From: a bacterium
Lineage (GTDB): Bacteria > Elusimicrobiota > Elusimicrobia > Elusimicrobiales > UBA9959
DNA length: 64,000 nt
Assembly: GCA_021786295.1 (NCBI GenBank)
Contig: JAJYNO010000030.1
Span: 62,001-126,000 of the forward strand
Direction of reading: 5' to 3'
The translations under genes and the position numbers were made by a program. The notes under the pieces were generated by a model. It ran no database searches and was not told where the DNA came from. It was given only the letters and a program-made list of their open reading frames with translations. Below are positions 50,245 to 59,418 of the stretch, piece by piece; positions within the stretch are counted from its first letter, which is position 1; every line of letters starts with the position of its first letter.

Positions 50245-50349
50245 TCGTCACGGAAGCCGAGGCTTGCATCGCGACGAGGCCGAGTGACGAGGGGCGACCA
50301 CGGGGTGGTCGACCCCGTGCCCGACGGAGCCAAGCCGATAACGCTCCGT
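50245..50349 (-). other. Structured intergenic element with three consecutive inverted repeats
   Basis: TCGTCAC/GTGACGA (50245-51/50284-90), CACGGGGT/ACCCCGTG (50299-306/50312-319), ACGGAGC/GCTCCGT (50324-330/50343-349). Confidence 0.5.
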
Positions 50350-50356
50350 TCCGCCC

Positions 50357-51145
50357 TCATATCCCCACCGCCACGAGCGCGGCGCTGATGAAGTAGTCCA
50401 GGACCATCACCAGCACCATGCTGGTCACCACGGCCTCGGTGGTGGACTTGCCCACGCCCTCGGCCCCTCCCTTGGTGGCCATGCCCTTATAGCAGGAGAC
50501 GGTGGCGATCATGAAGGCGAAGAAATAGGTTTTCAGGAAGCCGTGCATGAAATCCGAGATCGTGAGGTAGGTGAGGATGTCCGACTTGTACACCGTCACG
50601 GGCACGCCCAGTTTCACCACCGCCACCAGACAGCCGCCCAGCACGCCGATGAAGTCGGCGAAGACCGTGAGCAGCGGCAGCATGACGATGAAGGCGAGGT
50701 AACGCGGCACCAGCAGGTAGCGCGTGGGGTTGGTGCCCAGCGTGTAGAGGGCGTCTATCTGCTCCGTCACCCTCATCGTGCCGATCTCGGCGGTGACCAC
50801 CGCGCCGGCGCGGCCCGCCACCACTATGGACGTCAGCACCGGCCCCAGTTCCTTCAGCATCGAGAACGCGACCATGGTCCCGACGTACATCGGCTCGTTG
50901 AAGAGGTTCTTCATCGAGTGGCCCATCTGCAGGGCCAGCACCATGCCGGTGAAGAAGCTGGTCAGCGCGGTGACCGTAACGGAGTCCACGCCTATCTTGA
51001 CCGCCTGCTTGACGACCTCCCCGGTCTCCAGCTTCGACCGGAACAGCCAGAAAACCACGGACTTCAGCATCAGCGCGGCCGACCCCAGCATTTCAGCCAG
51101 GTCCATGACCTTGCGCCCGAGCGTTTCCAGACCGAGGCTTCTCAT
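50357..51145 (-). CDS. MlaE-family ABC transporter permease
   Basis: TSFFTGMVLALQMGHSMKNL...ELGPVLTSIVVAGRAGAVVTAEIGTMRVTEQIDALYTLGTNPTRYLLVPR. Confidence 0.95.
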   Translation of the reverse strand: MRSLGLETLGRKVMDLAEMLGSAALMLKSVVFWLFRSKLETGEVVKQAVKIGVDSVTVTALTSFFTGMVLALQMGHSMKNLFNEPMYVGTMVAFSMLKELGPVLTSIVVAGRAGAVVTAEIGTMRVTEQIDALYTLGTNPTRYLLVPRYLAFIVMLPLLTVFADFIGVLGGCLVAVVKLGVPVTVYKSDILTYLTISDFMHGFLKTYFFAFMIATVSCYKGMATKGGAEGVGKSTTEAVVTSMVLVMVLDYFISAALVAVGI

Positions 51146-52239
51146 GGCGTGTAGACGCGCGGCACGCGCGCCGTTATCAGCGTCACTATCTCGTAGGTTA
51201 TCGTGCCGGCGATATCGGCCAGCTCGGCCGCGGTTATTTCCTCTCCGCCCTGGCGCCCCAGCAGCACGGCCTCGGAGCCGACCGAGACGTCCCTAACCGC
51301 GGTCACGTCGGCCATAGTCATGTCCATCGTCACGTTGCCGAGCACGCGGCAGCGCCGGCCGCCTATCAGCACGTCGGCCCTGTTCGAGAAGCGCCTTAGA
51401 TAGCCGTCCCCGTAGCCGGCCGGCAGCGTGGCCACCGTCATCGGCCGGTCCGCCCTGAAGGTCTTGTTGTAGCTGATGAAGGCGCCCTCGCGGACGTTCT
51501 TGACGAAGACGACGCGCGTCTTGAGCTCCATCGCCGGCTCGAAGCCCTCGGCCAGGCCGTAGGCGGCTATGCCGCAGCGCACCAGGTCCAGGCGGGCCTC
51601 CGGGTAGCCCATCGCCGCGCAGGAATTGGCGGCGTGCAGCAGCAGGCGGGCGCCGCGCTGCTCCAGCTCGGCCGCGGTCTCGCGGAAGATGGCCAGCTGG
51701 CGCCGCGTATACTCTGGATCGGTGTCGGCGCTGGAGAAGTGGGTATAGAGCCCGGCCGCAGAGACCGCGCCCGAGGCGGAAAGTTCGTCGTAGATCTTCA
51801 GCACGGCCGGCTTGCGCGCGCCTATCCGCCCCATGCCGGTCTCGAGCTTGATATGGCACTCCGCCTTCTTCCCCGCGCGGCGGGAGGCCTCTATCACCTG
51901 GCGCGCGGCGTCCAGACTGGCTATCGTCACGATCATGCCCGCGTTAATGGCCTCGACGAAGCTCTCGAACGGGTAGAGGCTGCCGAGCACCAGCACCGGG
52001 CTCTTTATGCCGGCCTCCCGCAGCGCCAGCCCCTCTTCCACGCAGGACACGCCGAAGCCCCAGGCCAGTCCCCCGCTCTCGGCCAGGCGCGCCAGTTCCA
52101 CCGCGCCATGGCCGTAGGCGTTGGCCTTCACGACGAAAAGCAGCCGCGCGGGCGCGGCCGCGGCCCTGAGCTTGTTAAGGTTGTTCCTTACGGCGGAGAG
52201 CCGTATCTCGGCGCAGGTCGGGCGGAAGGTCCGGGCCAT
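51142..52239 (-). CDS. alr: alanine racemase
   Basis: LLFVVKANAYGHGAVELARLAESGG; GYGDGYLRRFSNRADVLIGGRRCRVLGNVTMDMTMADV. Confidence 0.96.
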   Translation of the reverse strand: MARTFRPTCAEIRLSAVRNNLNKLRAAAAPARLLFVVKANAYGHGAVELARLAESGGLAWGFGVSCVEEGLALREAGIKSPVLVLGSLYPFESFVEAINAGMIVTIASLDAARQVIEASRRAGKKAECHIKLETGMGRIGARKPAVLKIYDELSASGAVSAAGLYTHFSSADTDPEYTRRQLAIFRETAAELEQRGARLLLHAANSCAAMGYPEARLDLVRCGIAAYGLAEGFEPAMELKTRVVFVKNVREGAFISYNKTFRADRPMTVATLPAGYGDGYLRRFSNRADVLIGGRRCRVLGNVTMDMTMADVTAVRDVSVGSEAVLLGRQGGEEITAAELADIAGTITYEIVTLITARVPRVYTP

Positions 52240-52246
52240 GCCGCCC

Positions 52247-53626
52247 CTAGAAGACCGCTTCTTCCGCCATCGGTTCTACCGGGGTCACGGCGGGATTGTC
52301 GAAGCGGGTATACTCGTGGAAGAATGCCAGCGGCACGTCGCCTACCGGGCCGTTGCGGTGCTTGGCGACTATCAGCGTGGCCTGGTTCTTTACCGTAGGG
52401 TCCTCGCGCTTGTAGTACTCCTCGCGGTGTATCATCGCGACGAAATCGGCGTCCTGCTCTATCGAGCCGGAGTCGCGCAGGTCGGAAAGCTGCGGCCTGT
52501 TGTCGGCGCGCCCCTTGTCCTCGCTGCGGCGGTTGAGCTGCGACAGCGCGACCAGGGGCAGCTGCAGGCTGCGGGCCAGGTCCTTCAGCAGACGGGAGAT
52601 CTCGGCCACCTCCTGCTGGCGGCTCTCGGTCCTGCCCGCTCCGCGGATCAGCTGCAGGTAGTCTATCACGACCAGTCCGAGCTCCTTGTTCTCGTTCTTG
52701 AGCTGCATCATCAGCTTGCGGGTGCGGTTGCGGATATCCAGTATGTTGAGGCCGGGCGTATCGTCTATGTAGAGCGGCGCCTCGGAGACTACGCCGGTGT
52801 AGCGGGTCAGCTGCGGCCAGACCTCGCGCGAAAGCTTGCCGTTGCGCACGCCGCTGAGGTTGGCGCGGGCGGCGGAGCAGATCAGGCGCTGCATGATGGA
52901 GGTGGCGTCCATCTCCATCGAGAAGATCGCGGTCGGGATCTTCTTTTCGACGCAGGCGTTGTAGGCGATGTTCAGCGCCAGCGCGGTCTTGCCCATCGAA
53001 GGGCGGGCCGCGATGATGATCAGGTCGGATTTCTGGAAGCCGCCGGTCATGTCGTCCAGCCTGGTGAAGCCCGTCGGGACTCCGGTGACCGGAGAATGCT
53101 GCGAGAAGACCTTCTCCATGCGGCCGAGCGTCTGGGCCGCCAGCGTGGAGGCCGAAGCGAAGCCGTGGTCGGTGTTCTTCTGGGCCACGGAGAGGATCTG
53201 CTCCTCGGCGAAGTCCATGATCTTGTCCACGCTCTCGGCGCCCTCCTGCGTCTTCTCGACGATGGAGGTGGAGACGCGGATCAGCTCGCGCATCAGGGCG
53301 CGCTCCCGGACGATGTTGGCGTAGGCCTGCGTGTGGGCGGCGGTGGAGACCTTCTCCATCAGGTCCGCCAGGTACTTCTGCCCCCCCAGTTCGTCCAGGC
53401 GGCCGGTCTTCCGCAGTTCCTCGGAAAGTGTCACCACGTCCACCGGCATGCCGCGCTGGCGCATGTCCAGGACGGCCTCGTAGATCCTGCGGTGGATATC
53501 GCTGTAGAAATGCTTGGGCTGCAGGACCTCGGTTATGCCGTCTATGACCTCTTTGTCTATCAGCATGGCCCCGAGCACGGCCATTTCCGCCTCGTTGGAA
53601 TGCGGAGGAACCTTGTTATAGGTCAT
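52247..53626 (-). CDS. dnaB: replicative DNA helicase
   Basis: PPHSNEAEMAVLGAMLIDKEVID; IIAARPSMGKTALALNIAYNACVEKKIPTAIFSMEMDA. Confidence 0.97.
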   Translation of the reverse strand: MTYNKVPPHSNEAEMAVLGAMLIDKEVIDGITEVLQPKHFYSDIHRRIYEAVLDMRQRGMPVDVVTLSEELRKTGRLDELGGQKYLADLMEKVSTAAHTQAYANIVRERALMRELIRVSTSIVEKTQEGAESVDKIMDFAEEQILSVAQKNTDHGFASASTLAAQTLGRMEKVFSQHSPVTGVPTGFTRLDDMTGGFQKSDLIIIAARPSMGKTALALNIAYNACVEKKIPTAIFSMEMDATSIMQRLICSAARANLSGVRNGKLSREVWPQLTRYTGVVSEAPLYIDDTPGLNILDIRNRTRKLMMQLKNENKELGLVVIDYLQLIRGAGRTESRQQEVAEISRLLKDLARSLQLPLVALSQLNRRSEDKGRADNRPQLSDLRDSGSIEQDADFVAMIHREEYYKREDPTVKNQATLIVAKHRNGPVGDVPLAFFHEYTRFDNPAVTPVEPMAEEAVF

Positions 53627-53737
53627 AACCCTAACCCTGCCTTGAGATTAAGATGGGGGCGCGGCGCCGCCTGCGCCGGAAAACGGCCCGCCGGACCCGC
53701 GCGGATGAGGAAGCGCTGCGGCCCGGCGGGCGGTCGG

Positions 53738-54187
53738 TTACTTGCTCTGGGCCGAAATGGCCACTTTCACCTTGGCGGCGATGTGCGGCTTGAGAGCTAT
53801 CTCGACCTCGAACGTCCCGACGGCCTTCAGCGAGGCCGGGAGCCGTATCATGTCCTTGTGTATCTCTATGTCGGCGGCGGCCAGGTTCTTGATTATGTCG
53901 CTCTTGGCCACGGAGCCGTACATCACGCCCTCCTCCGAGACCGGGCGGGAGAACGAAAGCGTGATGGCGTCCAGACGCTTGGCCAGTTCGACCAGCGCGG
54001 CGTCCTCGGAAGCCACGCGCTTGGCGCGCTTCTCCGCGGAGTTCTTCCAGGCGCGAAGCGCGCCGTCCGTGGCCTGCTCGGCCAGGCCGCGCGGCATCAG
54101 GAAGTTGCGGGCGTAGCCGTCCTTGACGGTCTTGACCTCGCCGGAGCGGCCCAGTTTGTAGATGTCTTTCTTGAGTATTACTTTCAT
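53738..54187 (-). CDS. rplI: 50S ribosomal protein L9
   Basis: MKVILKKDIYKLGRSGEVKTVKDGYARNFLMPRGLA. Confidence 0.96.
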   Translation of the reverse strand: MKVILKKDIYKLGRSGEVKTVKDGYARNFLMPRGLAEQATDGALRAWKNSAEKRAKRVASEDAALVELAKRLDAITLSFSRPVSEEGVMYGSVAKSDIIKNLAAADIEIHKDMIRLPASLKAVGTFEVEIALKPHIAAKVKVAISAQSK

Positions 54188-54199
54188 GGTATCGCTCCG

Positions 54200-54493
54200 T
54201 CAGCCGTTATAGGGCAGCACAGAAAGGTTGCGGTTGATCTTCACCGCGCGCATGATCTGGCGCTGGTGCCTGGCGCACGCGCCGGTGATGCGGCGGGAAA
54301 GGATCTTGCCGGTGTCGGTGCAGAAGCTCTTGACTATCTGTACCTGCTTGTAGTCCACGTGGTCGATCTTTTCGGCGCAGAGCCTGCAGACCTTCCGGCG
54401 CGGCGCGAACCTGCGCGGCCGGCGGGGCGCCATCTGCGGGCGCTGGGGCTGCGCGGCTTCCGCCGGCTTGGGGGTGTTCTCTTTGTTCTCCAT
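54200..54493 (-). CDS. rpsR: 30S ribosomal protein S18
   Basis: KVCRLCAEKIDHVDYKQVQIVKSFCTDTGKILSRRITGACARHQRQIMRAVKINRNLSVLPY. Confidence 0.95.
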   Translation of the reverse strand: MENKENTPKPAEAAQPQRPQMAPRRPRRFAPRRKVCRLCAEKIDHVDYKQVQIVKSFCTDTGKILSRRITGACARHQRQIMRAVKINRNLSVLPYNG

Positions 54494-54523
54494 AAGTATT
54501 CGCTCCTGCTAGACGTTAAACTC

Positions 54524-54958
54524 TCAGAAAGGCACTTCCTCTATTCCCGAGGAATCGCCCTTCGGCTCGGCCTCAGCCTCTTCCCTGGCCGGGCGGGCCG
54601 CGCCTTCCGCGCTGTCGAAGGACATCAGCTGCACGCGGTTGGCGGTGACCTTCATCTCCTTGCGCTTCTGGCCGGCCTTGTCGGTGTACTCGGACATCGT
54701 CAGGCGGCCCTCCACCAGCACCGGCGAGCCCTTGCGCATCTTTTCCTTGCAGCGCTCTGCCGCCTGGCCCCACACGGTGACGGACACGAAAATGGTGTCG
54801 TCCTTCCATTCCCCGGAGGATTTGTCCTGCACGCGGCGGTTGACAGCCAGGCCCAGCGTGGCGACCGCCATCTGGGACTGGGTGTAGCGCACCTCGGGAT
54901 CGCGGGTCAGGCGACCCGCCAGCATCACCGAGTTTATCTCCGGGATCCTTAATTCCAT
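54524..54958 (-). CDS. ssb: single-stranded DNA-binding protein
   Basis: INSVMLAGRLTRDPEVRYTQSQMAVATLGLAVNR; acidic tail ...GIEEVPF. Confidence 0.94.
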   Translation of the reverse strand: MELRIPEINSVMLAGRLTRDPEVRYTQSQMAVATLGLAVNRRVQDKSSGEWKDDTIFVSVTVWGQAAERCKEKMRKGSPVLVEGRLTMSEYTDKAGQKRKEMKVTANRVQLMSFDSAEGAARPAREEAEAEPKGDSSGIEEVPF

Positions 54959-54966
54959 GGGTCCGT

Positions 54967-55272
54967 TCAGGCCTTCTTGACCGGTTCGGCCGCGGCCTTC
55001 ATCAGCATGGCGCGCAGCACGGTCTCCTGCAGTTTCAGGTTGTGCAGCAGGGGCCTCACGCTCTCCGGCAGGGCCTTGACCTTCATGTAGACGTAATAGC
55101 CGTCGCGGTTCTTGCCGACTGAGTGGGAGAACTTCTTCCTGCCGATCCTGTCCTCGGCCAGCACCTCGCCCTTCTCGTCGGTGAGGGTCTTCTTGGCCTT
55201 CTCCACGGCCTCGCCGATCTCCGTGTCGGTGAGCTGCGGATTGATTATCAGCATTAACTCATAGGTATTCAT
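54967..55272 (-). CDS. rpsF: 30S ribosomal protein S6
   Basis: MNTYELMLIINPQLTDTEIGEAVEKAKKTL...GRKKFSHSVGKNRDGYYVYMKVKAL. Confidence 0.94.
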   Translation of the reverse strand: MNTYELMLIINPQLTDTEIGEAVEKAKKTLTDEKGEVLAEDRIGRKKFSHSVGKNRDGYYVYMKVKALPESVRPLLHNLKLQETVLRAMLMKAAAEPVKKA

Positions 55273-55304
55273 AGTAGGTTAATAGTAGCAAATACGGGGC
55301 GGGT

Positions 55305-56075
55305 TTACAACGGCGAACAGACAAGGACCTGCCTGGGGGAGTCCGGCCCGAAGGGGCGGCGGCGGAAGTCGCCGTAGCGCCGCAGCGTTCCGAACCCGTT
55401 GCAGCGCACCAGCGCCAGCAGCTCCTCGGGGAAAAAGCACCGCAGATTCAAGGCTTTTTTCAGGGTCCTGCCGTCCTTTTCGCGCCTGTAATACCAGGTT
55501 ATCCTGGACACCTGGGCCCGCTTGTCGTAGCTGTAGCTCTCGTTGACCAGCATCTTCCCTCCGCCAGCCGGGTCGTCGTAATAAGCCACGGGCAGCAGTT
55601 CCTCCGGATCGCGGCTCAGGTAGCGCGGGTCCGGATTGAAGACGTCGAAAACGAAGCGCCCGCCCGGGGCCAGCGCCCCCCTGACGGAGCGGAAAAGCCC
55701 CTCCAGGTCCTCCCTGCGCCCCAGGTGCTGCAGCGAATTGAAGGCCATGAAGACCAGCTTGAACCTGCGCCGGAACGAGAACCTCCTGGCGTCGCCCCTG
55801 ACCAGCGGCAGCTCCACCCCGGCCTCCCGCGCCTTTTCCCCGGCCCGGGCCAGCATAGGGCCGGAGAAGTCCAGCCCCGTCACGTCCACGCCGGCCTTTT
55901 TCAGCGGGATGGAGAGCCGGCCGGTGCCGCAGGCCAGCTCCAGCACCGGCCCCCGGGCCCGGCGGCATTCTGAAAGGTAGAATCCGTAGTCGTCCTCGTA
56001 AGGCGCGTTGAAAGCGTCGTACTGCGCCCCGTCCCAGTAGACTTCGGAACCGTCGGAAAGCCTGGACATTCCCAT
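55305..56075 (-). CDS. class I SAM-dependent methyltransferase
   Basis: GPVLELACGTGRLSIPLKKAGVDVTGLDFSGPMLARA. Confidence 0.9.
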   Translation of the reverse strand: MGMSRLSDGSEVYWDGAQYDAFNAPYEDDYGFYLSECRRARGPVLELACGTGRLSIPLKKAGVDVTGLDFSGPMLARAGEKAREAGVELPLVRGDARRFSFRRRFKLVFMAFNSLQHLGRREDLEGLFRSVRGALAPGGRFVFDVFNPDPRYLSRDPEELLPVAYYDDPAGGGKMLVNESYSYDKRAQVSRITWYYRREKDGRTLKKALNLRCFFPEELLALVRCNGFGTLRRYGDFRRRPFGPDSPRQVLVCSPL

Positions 56076-56134
56076 ATTCTATCTTTTTGAGGCCGCCGCG
56101 GGGGGAGCGGGCATGGACTTGGTATAATCTCTGC

Positions 56135-57898
56135 GTGACCGGGACGACGGATTGGAGGAGGCTGGCGGCGCCGGCGGGAATACTGCTGGCGGCCTTCCTG
56201 GCCTTCGGCCAGACGCTGCGGGTGGGCTTCATGTGGGACGATCACCGCATGATAGAGCAGAACCCGCATATAGCGCTGAGCGCCGCCGATCTGGAGCGGG
56301 CGTTCAAAGGCGATCCTTTCGACGAGGGCCTGAACTACTACCGCCCCCTGCAAACGGTCAGCGACATGGCCGATTTCGCAGTCTGGGGCCTGCGCCCCGC
56401 CGGCTACCACCTAACCAACCTCCTCTTTCACGCCGCCGCGGCCCTCCTGTTCTTCTACCTCGCGCTGGAGCTCGGCTTCCCGCGGCCCGCCGCTTTCTGG
56501 GCCGCCGTTCTGCTGGCGGCGCACCCGGCCGCCGTGGAGCAGCTGCTGGTGGTGGCAGGGCGGGCGGAGCTGGCCTCGTCGGCCTGCCTGCTGGCCTCGC
56601 TGCTGCTGTTCCTGCGCGGGGGCGACGCGCTCTCTTTCGTCCTCTTCCTGGCCGCGATGGGCTTCAAGGAGAACGGCGTGGTCACGCCGGCGCTGGCGGC
56701 GCTCTCCCTCTGGTACCTGAAGCGCCCGAAGGCGGAATACCGCAGGCTGATCCCGTTCTTCGCCGCTATCCCGCTCTATCTGCTGGCCAGGCACGCCGCG
56801 CTCGGCATGGGCATTTTCTCCAGGGGTTTCCAGCCGGTGCTATCCGGCCTTTTCCTTAAAGTGCCGCAGACGGTGCTGGTCTATCTGAAGGAGGCAGTGC
56901 TGCCTTTCGATATGCACTCCCACCGCATGGAGCCGCAGTCCGCCCTGCTTAACTGGACGGCCCTGCCTGCCCTGGCCGCGGCGGCCTGGCTGCTGTTCAG
57001 GCGCGGCTCCAGGACGGGGCTTTTCTGCGCGGGCTGGTATCTGCTTAACCTCTCGCCGAAGATGCCGCTGCTGGCCGCCAACGACCTGATGCTGGACCAC
57101 TGGGTGTACCTGGGCAACGCCGGGCTCTTCGTCTGGGCCGCGGCGGCCCTGTATCCCCGCCCGCGCCTGCGGCCCCTGCTGCCGGCGGCGGCCGCCGCTC
57201 TGGTCCTGGCCTCGGCCTTCAACATACCGAAGCGGAACGGCGACCTGAAGAACTACGAATACTCCGCCCTTTACTCCTCCTCGAAGCCGATGCTCTACAA
57301 CCTGGCGCGGGAATACTACTCGCGCGGGGCCTTCCTCAAGAGCGAGGTGCTGCTCGAACGGATCTGCGCCCAGGCGCCCGACGATCCGCTCTATCTCAAC
57401 GGCCTGGCCCTCGCGCGCTGGAAGACAGGCGACGTGCCCGGCGCGCTGAAGGCGCTGGACGCCGCGCTGGCCCTGCGGCCCGGCGACCCCGACACCCTCT
57501 TCAACCGCTACTCGGTGCTGCGCGGCGCCGGCAGGGACTCCGAGGCCGCGGAGACCGTGGCCGGGATACTGCGGCTTAAGCCGGACTATATCCCCGCCCA
57601 GCTGGCGCTGGCGCGCTCGGCCGCCGCGGACGGCGGGGACGGCAAGGCGGAGGGCATCTACGAAAAGGTCCTGGCGGAGGACCCGGTTAACCTGGAGGCG
57701 CTCAACGATTACGGGATACTGCTGGCCAGGCGCGGGGACCTGGCCGGGGCAGAGAAGCTTTTCAGGAAAGCGCTGGGGATCGCGCCGGGGCTGCACAGCG
57801 CGGCGGAGAACCTGCGCCGGCTGCAGGAGATCAGGGCCGGGGGCGTTCCCGCGGCGGAGCGGAAGGTCAGCGGCGCAGTCCGGCCTGGAACTCCCTGA
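56135..57898 (+). CDS. TMTC-like membrane protein with C-terminal TPRs (start uncertain, GTG)
   Basis: FMWDDHRMIEQNPHI...YYRPLQTVSDMADFAVWGLRPAGYHLTNLLFH; C-terminal TPR repeats. Confidence 0.82.
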   Translation: MTGTTDWRRLAAPAGILLAAFLAFGQTLRVGFMWDDHRMIEQNPHIALSAADLERAFKGDPFDEGLNYYRPLQTVSDMADFAVWGLRPAGYHLTNLLFHAAAALLFFYLALELGFPRPAAFWAAVLLAAHPAAVEQLLVVAGRAELASSACLLASLLLFLRGGDALSFVLFLAAMGFKENGVVTPALAALSLWYLKRPKAEYRRLIPFFAAIPLYLLARHAALGMGIFSRGFQPVLSGLFLKVPQTVLVYLKEAVLPFDMHSHRMEPQSALLNWTALPALAAAAWLLFRRGSRTGLFCAGWYLLNLSPKMPLLAANDLMLDHWVYLGNAGLFVWAAAALYPRPRLRPLLPAAAAALVLASAFNIPKRNGDLKNYEYSALYSSSKPMLYNLAREYYSRGAFLKSEVLLERICAQAPDDPLYLNGLALARWKTGDVPGALKALDAALALRPGDPDTLFNRYSVLRGAGRDSEAAETVAGILRLKPDYIPAQLALARSAAADGGDGKAEGIYEKVLAEDPVNLEALNDYGILLARRGDLAGAEKLFRKALGIAPGLHSAAENLRRLQEIRAGGVPAAERKVSGAVRPGTP

Positions 57899-58268
57899 CG
57901 GCGGCCAGTATCTCGAGTTCCCGCTCGGCCATGGCCTTCAACGATTCCTTGTATTCCGGCTTGTTCAGGCTGCGGGCCAGCGCAGCGTAGACCGAGGCAG
58001 CCTCCCCGGCGCGGGCAGCGCGGGAGCGCAGCGCTGCCTCGACGGAACGTGAAGGGGCGCTCTTCCGCTGGCGGAAACCGGTACCCTCCCTGAAGATCCT
58101 GCCCAGTTCCTTGAGACGCTCCCGCTTCTCTTCCGCCAGCCTGCCGAAGAACTCCCCCATCCCCGGGGCGCCGGGAACGGAGGCGAACAGCCCCGCGTCG
58201 TCCCCGCAGGCGGAGATGTCCTCCATCTCGCCCGTGAGAGCGGAGCGCACCAGTTCTTTGAAGGTCAT
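57867..58268 (-). CDS. ferritin/rubrerythrin-like helical protein
   Basis: FFGRLAEEKRERLKELGRIFREG; helical pattern with C-terminal AERELEILAAVREFQ. Confidence 0.55.
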   Translation of the reverse strand: MTFKELVRSALTGEMEDISACGDDAGLFASVPGAPGMGEFFGRLAEEKRERLKELGRIFREGTGFRQRKSAPSRSVEAALRSRAARAGEAASVYAALARSLNKPEYKESLKAMAERELEILAAVREFQAGLRR

Positions 58269-58717
58269 ACGGCCACCTTTATCACTATCTTCAGCACCCG
58301 GCCCGGCGCTCCGGCCGCCAGGCGCGGCGCGTGCGCGTCCTCCGGGAACAGCACGGCCAGCTCGCCCGCCCGCAGCAGGACCGGGGTCCAGTCCGACGCG
58401 CGGCCAAAAGCTATGTCCTTCTTTTCATCGTAAGCTTCCAGCTCGCGGAAACGTCCCGCCGGCGCCCAGCCTATGACCTCGGCCCCGGCGGCCACGAACT
58501 GCACGTCGGCGTATCTCCTGTGCACCTCGAAGCGGGGCTCCGCCGCCGGCGACGTGCCGTAGCGCTGGACTATAGCGTAGACGCGCCGGCCCTCGAGCTC
58601 GTACTCGCCGTCCGCGAGCCCGGCCAGGCCCGGCCTGCGCAGGAACTCCAGCGCCCCGGCCAGGCCCGGCAGGCCCGGCAGGCGGGCCGCGGCGTCCGAG
58701 AGGGAGGCCGCTATCAC
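58265..58717 (-). CDS. YhcH/YjgK/YiaL (NanQ-like) family protein
   Basis: GEYELEGRRVYAIVQRYGTSPAAEPRFEVHRRYADVQFVAAGAEVIGWAP...VLFPEDAHAPRLA. Confidence 0.88.
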   Translation of the reverse strand: MIAASLSDAAARLPGLPGLAGALEFLRRPGLAGLADGEYELEGRRVYAIVQRYGTSPAAEPRFEVHRRYADVQFVAAGAEVIGWAPAGRFRELEAYDEKKDIAFGRASDWTPVLLRAGELAVLFPEDAHAPRLAAGAPGRVLKIVIKVAV

Positions 58718-59418
58718 CGCCCCTCCTCCGCCGCCGCGCGCAGCCTGACCGACTCCAGGCGCTCCAGGTCCCCTATGTCGCTCCAGAACGGGGACTCGTC
58801 GACAAAGCCGTTTATCTTCCGGCCCGCGGCGGCCAGCCGCAGGTAGACGTCGGTGACCGAGAAGACCCCCTCTTCCGTCATTTCGGGGAAGATCTCCGGA
58901 GAGACCACCTGCACGCCGCCGAAGGCCAGCGCCCTCAGCCCGGCGGCTGGGCCCCCCTCGCGCCCCCTGAGCCGCAGTTCCTCGTCGAAAAGCAGCCTGC
59001 GGCGCGACGGGCGGTCGCGCACGGCCAGCGTGGCCAGCGCCCCCGAGGACAGATGGGCGGAATAGAGCGCTTTCAGGTCCGTCTCGGACCAGACGTCGGC
59101 GTTGTACGCGAAGAACGGCTCCCCTCCGGAGAGGAAGGGGGCGGCCTTCTTGAGCCCGCCGCCGGTCTCGAGCGGACGCTCCTCCTCCAGCGACAGGCGC
59201 GTCCCCAGGCCGAAGCCCCCGGCGGAGAGGTAATCGGCTATCTTCCCGCTGAAATGGTGCGCGTTGACCACGGCCTCGGTGACTCCGGCCTCCGCCAGGC
59301 GGCGCAGCACTCGGCCGAGCATCGGCACGCCGCCGACCTCGACCAGGGCCTTGGGCGCGCGGTCGGTGAGCGGGCGCAGACGCGTGCCCAGCCCCGCGGC
59401 AAAGACCATAGCCTTCAT
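58714..59418 (-). CDS. MurU-like sugar-1-phosphate nucleotidyltransferase
   Basis: MKAMVFAAGLGTRLRPLTDRAPKALVEVGGVPMLGRVLRRLAEAGVTEAVVNAHHFSGKI. Confidence 0.9.
   Translation of the reverse strand: MKAMVFAAGLGTRLRPLTDRAPKALVEVGGVPMLGRVLRRLAEAGVTEAVVNAHHFSGKIADYLSAGGFGLGTRLSLEEERPLETGGGLKKAAPFLSGGEPFFAYNADVWSETDLKALYSAHLSSGALATLAVRDRPSRRRLLFDEELRLRGREGGPAAGLRALAFGGVQVVSPEIFPEMTEEGVFSVTDVYLRLAAAGRKINGFVDESPFWSDIGDLERLESVRLRAAAEEGR

Noticed and set aside
53684-53732. GCCCGCCGG...CCGGCGGGC inverted repeat after rplI
   Set aside because: Could be a terminator, but the loop is long and the T tract short; in GC-rich spacer this may be chance.
52121-54952. 943-aa plus-strand ORF antisense to alr, dnaB, rplI, rpsR and ssb
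   Set aside because: Shadow ORF from GC-rich codon bias; low-complexity translation, and the minus-strand frames are unambiguous conserved genes.
56123-56135. TATAAT immediately upstream of the GTG start, suggesting leaderless transcript
   Set aside because: No convincing -35 box at proper spacing and the start codon itself is uncertain.
58617-58695. gccaggcccggcaggcccggcagg repeat resembling a satellite
   Set aside because: Explained by the coding sequence LPGLPGLAG near the N-terminus of the YhcH-like protein; too short to treat as a separate repeat.
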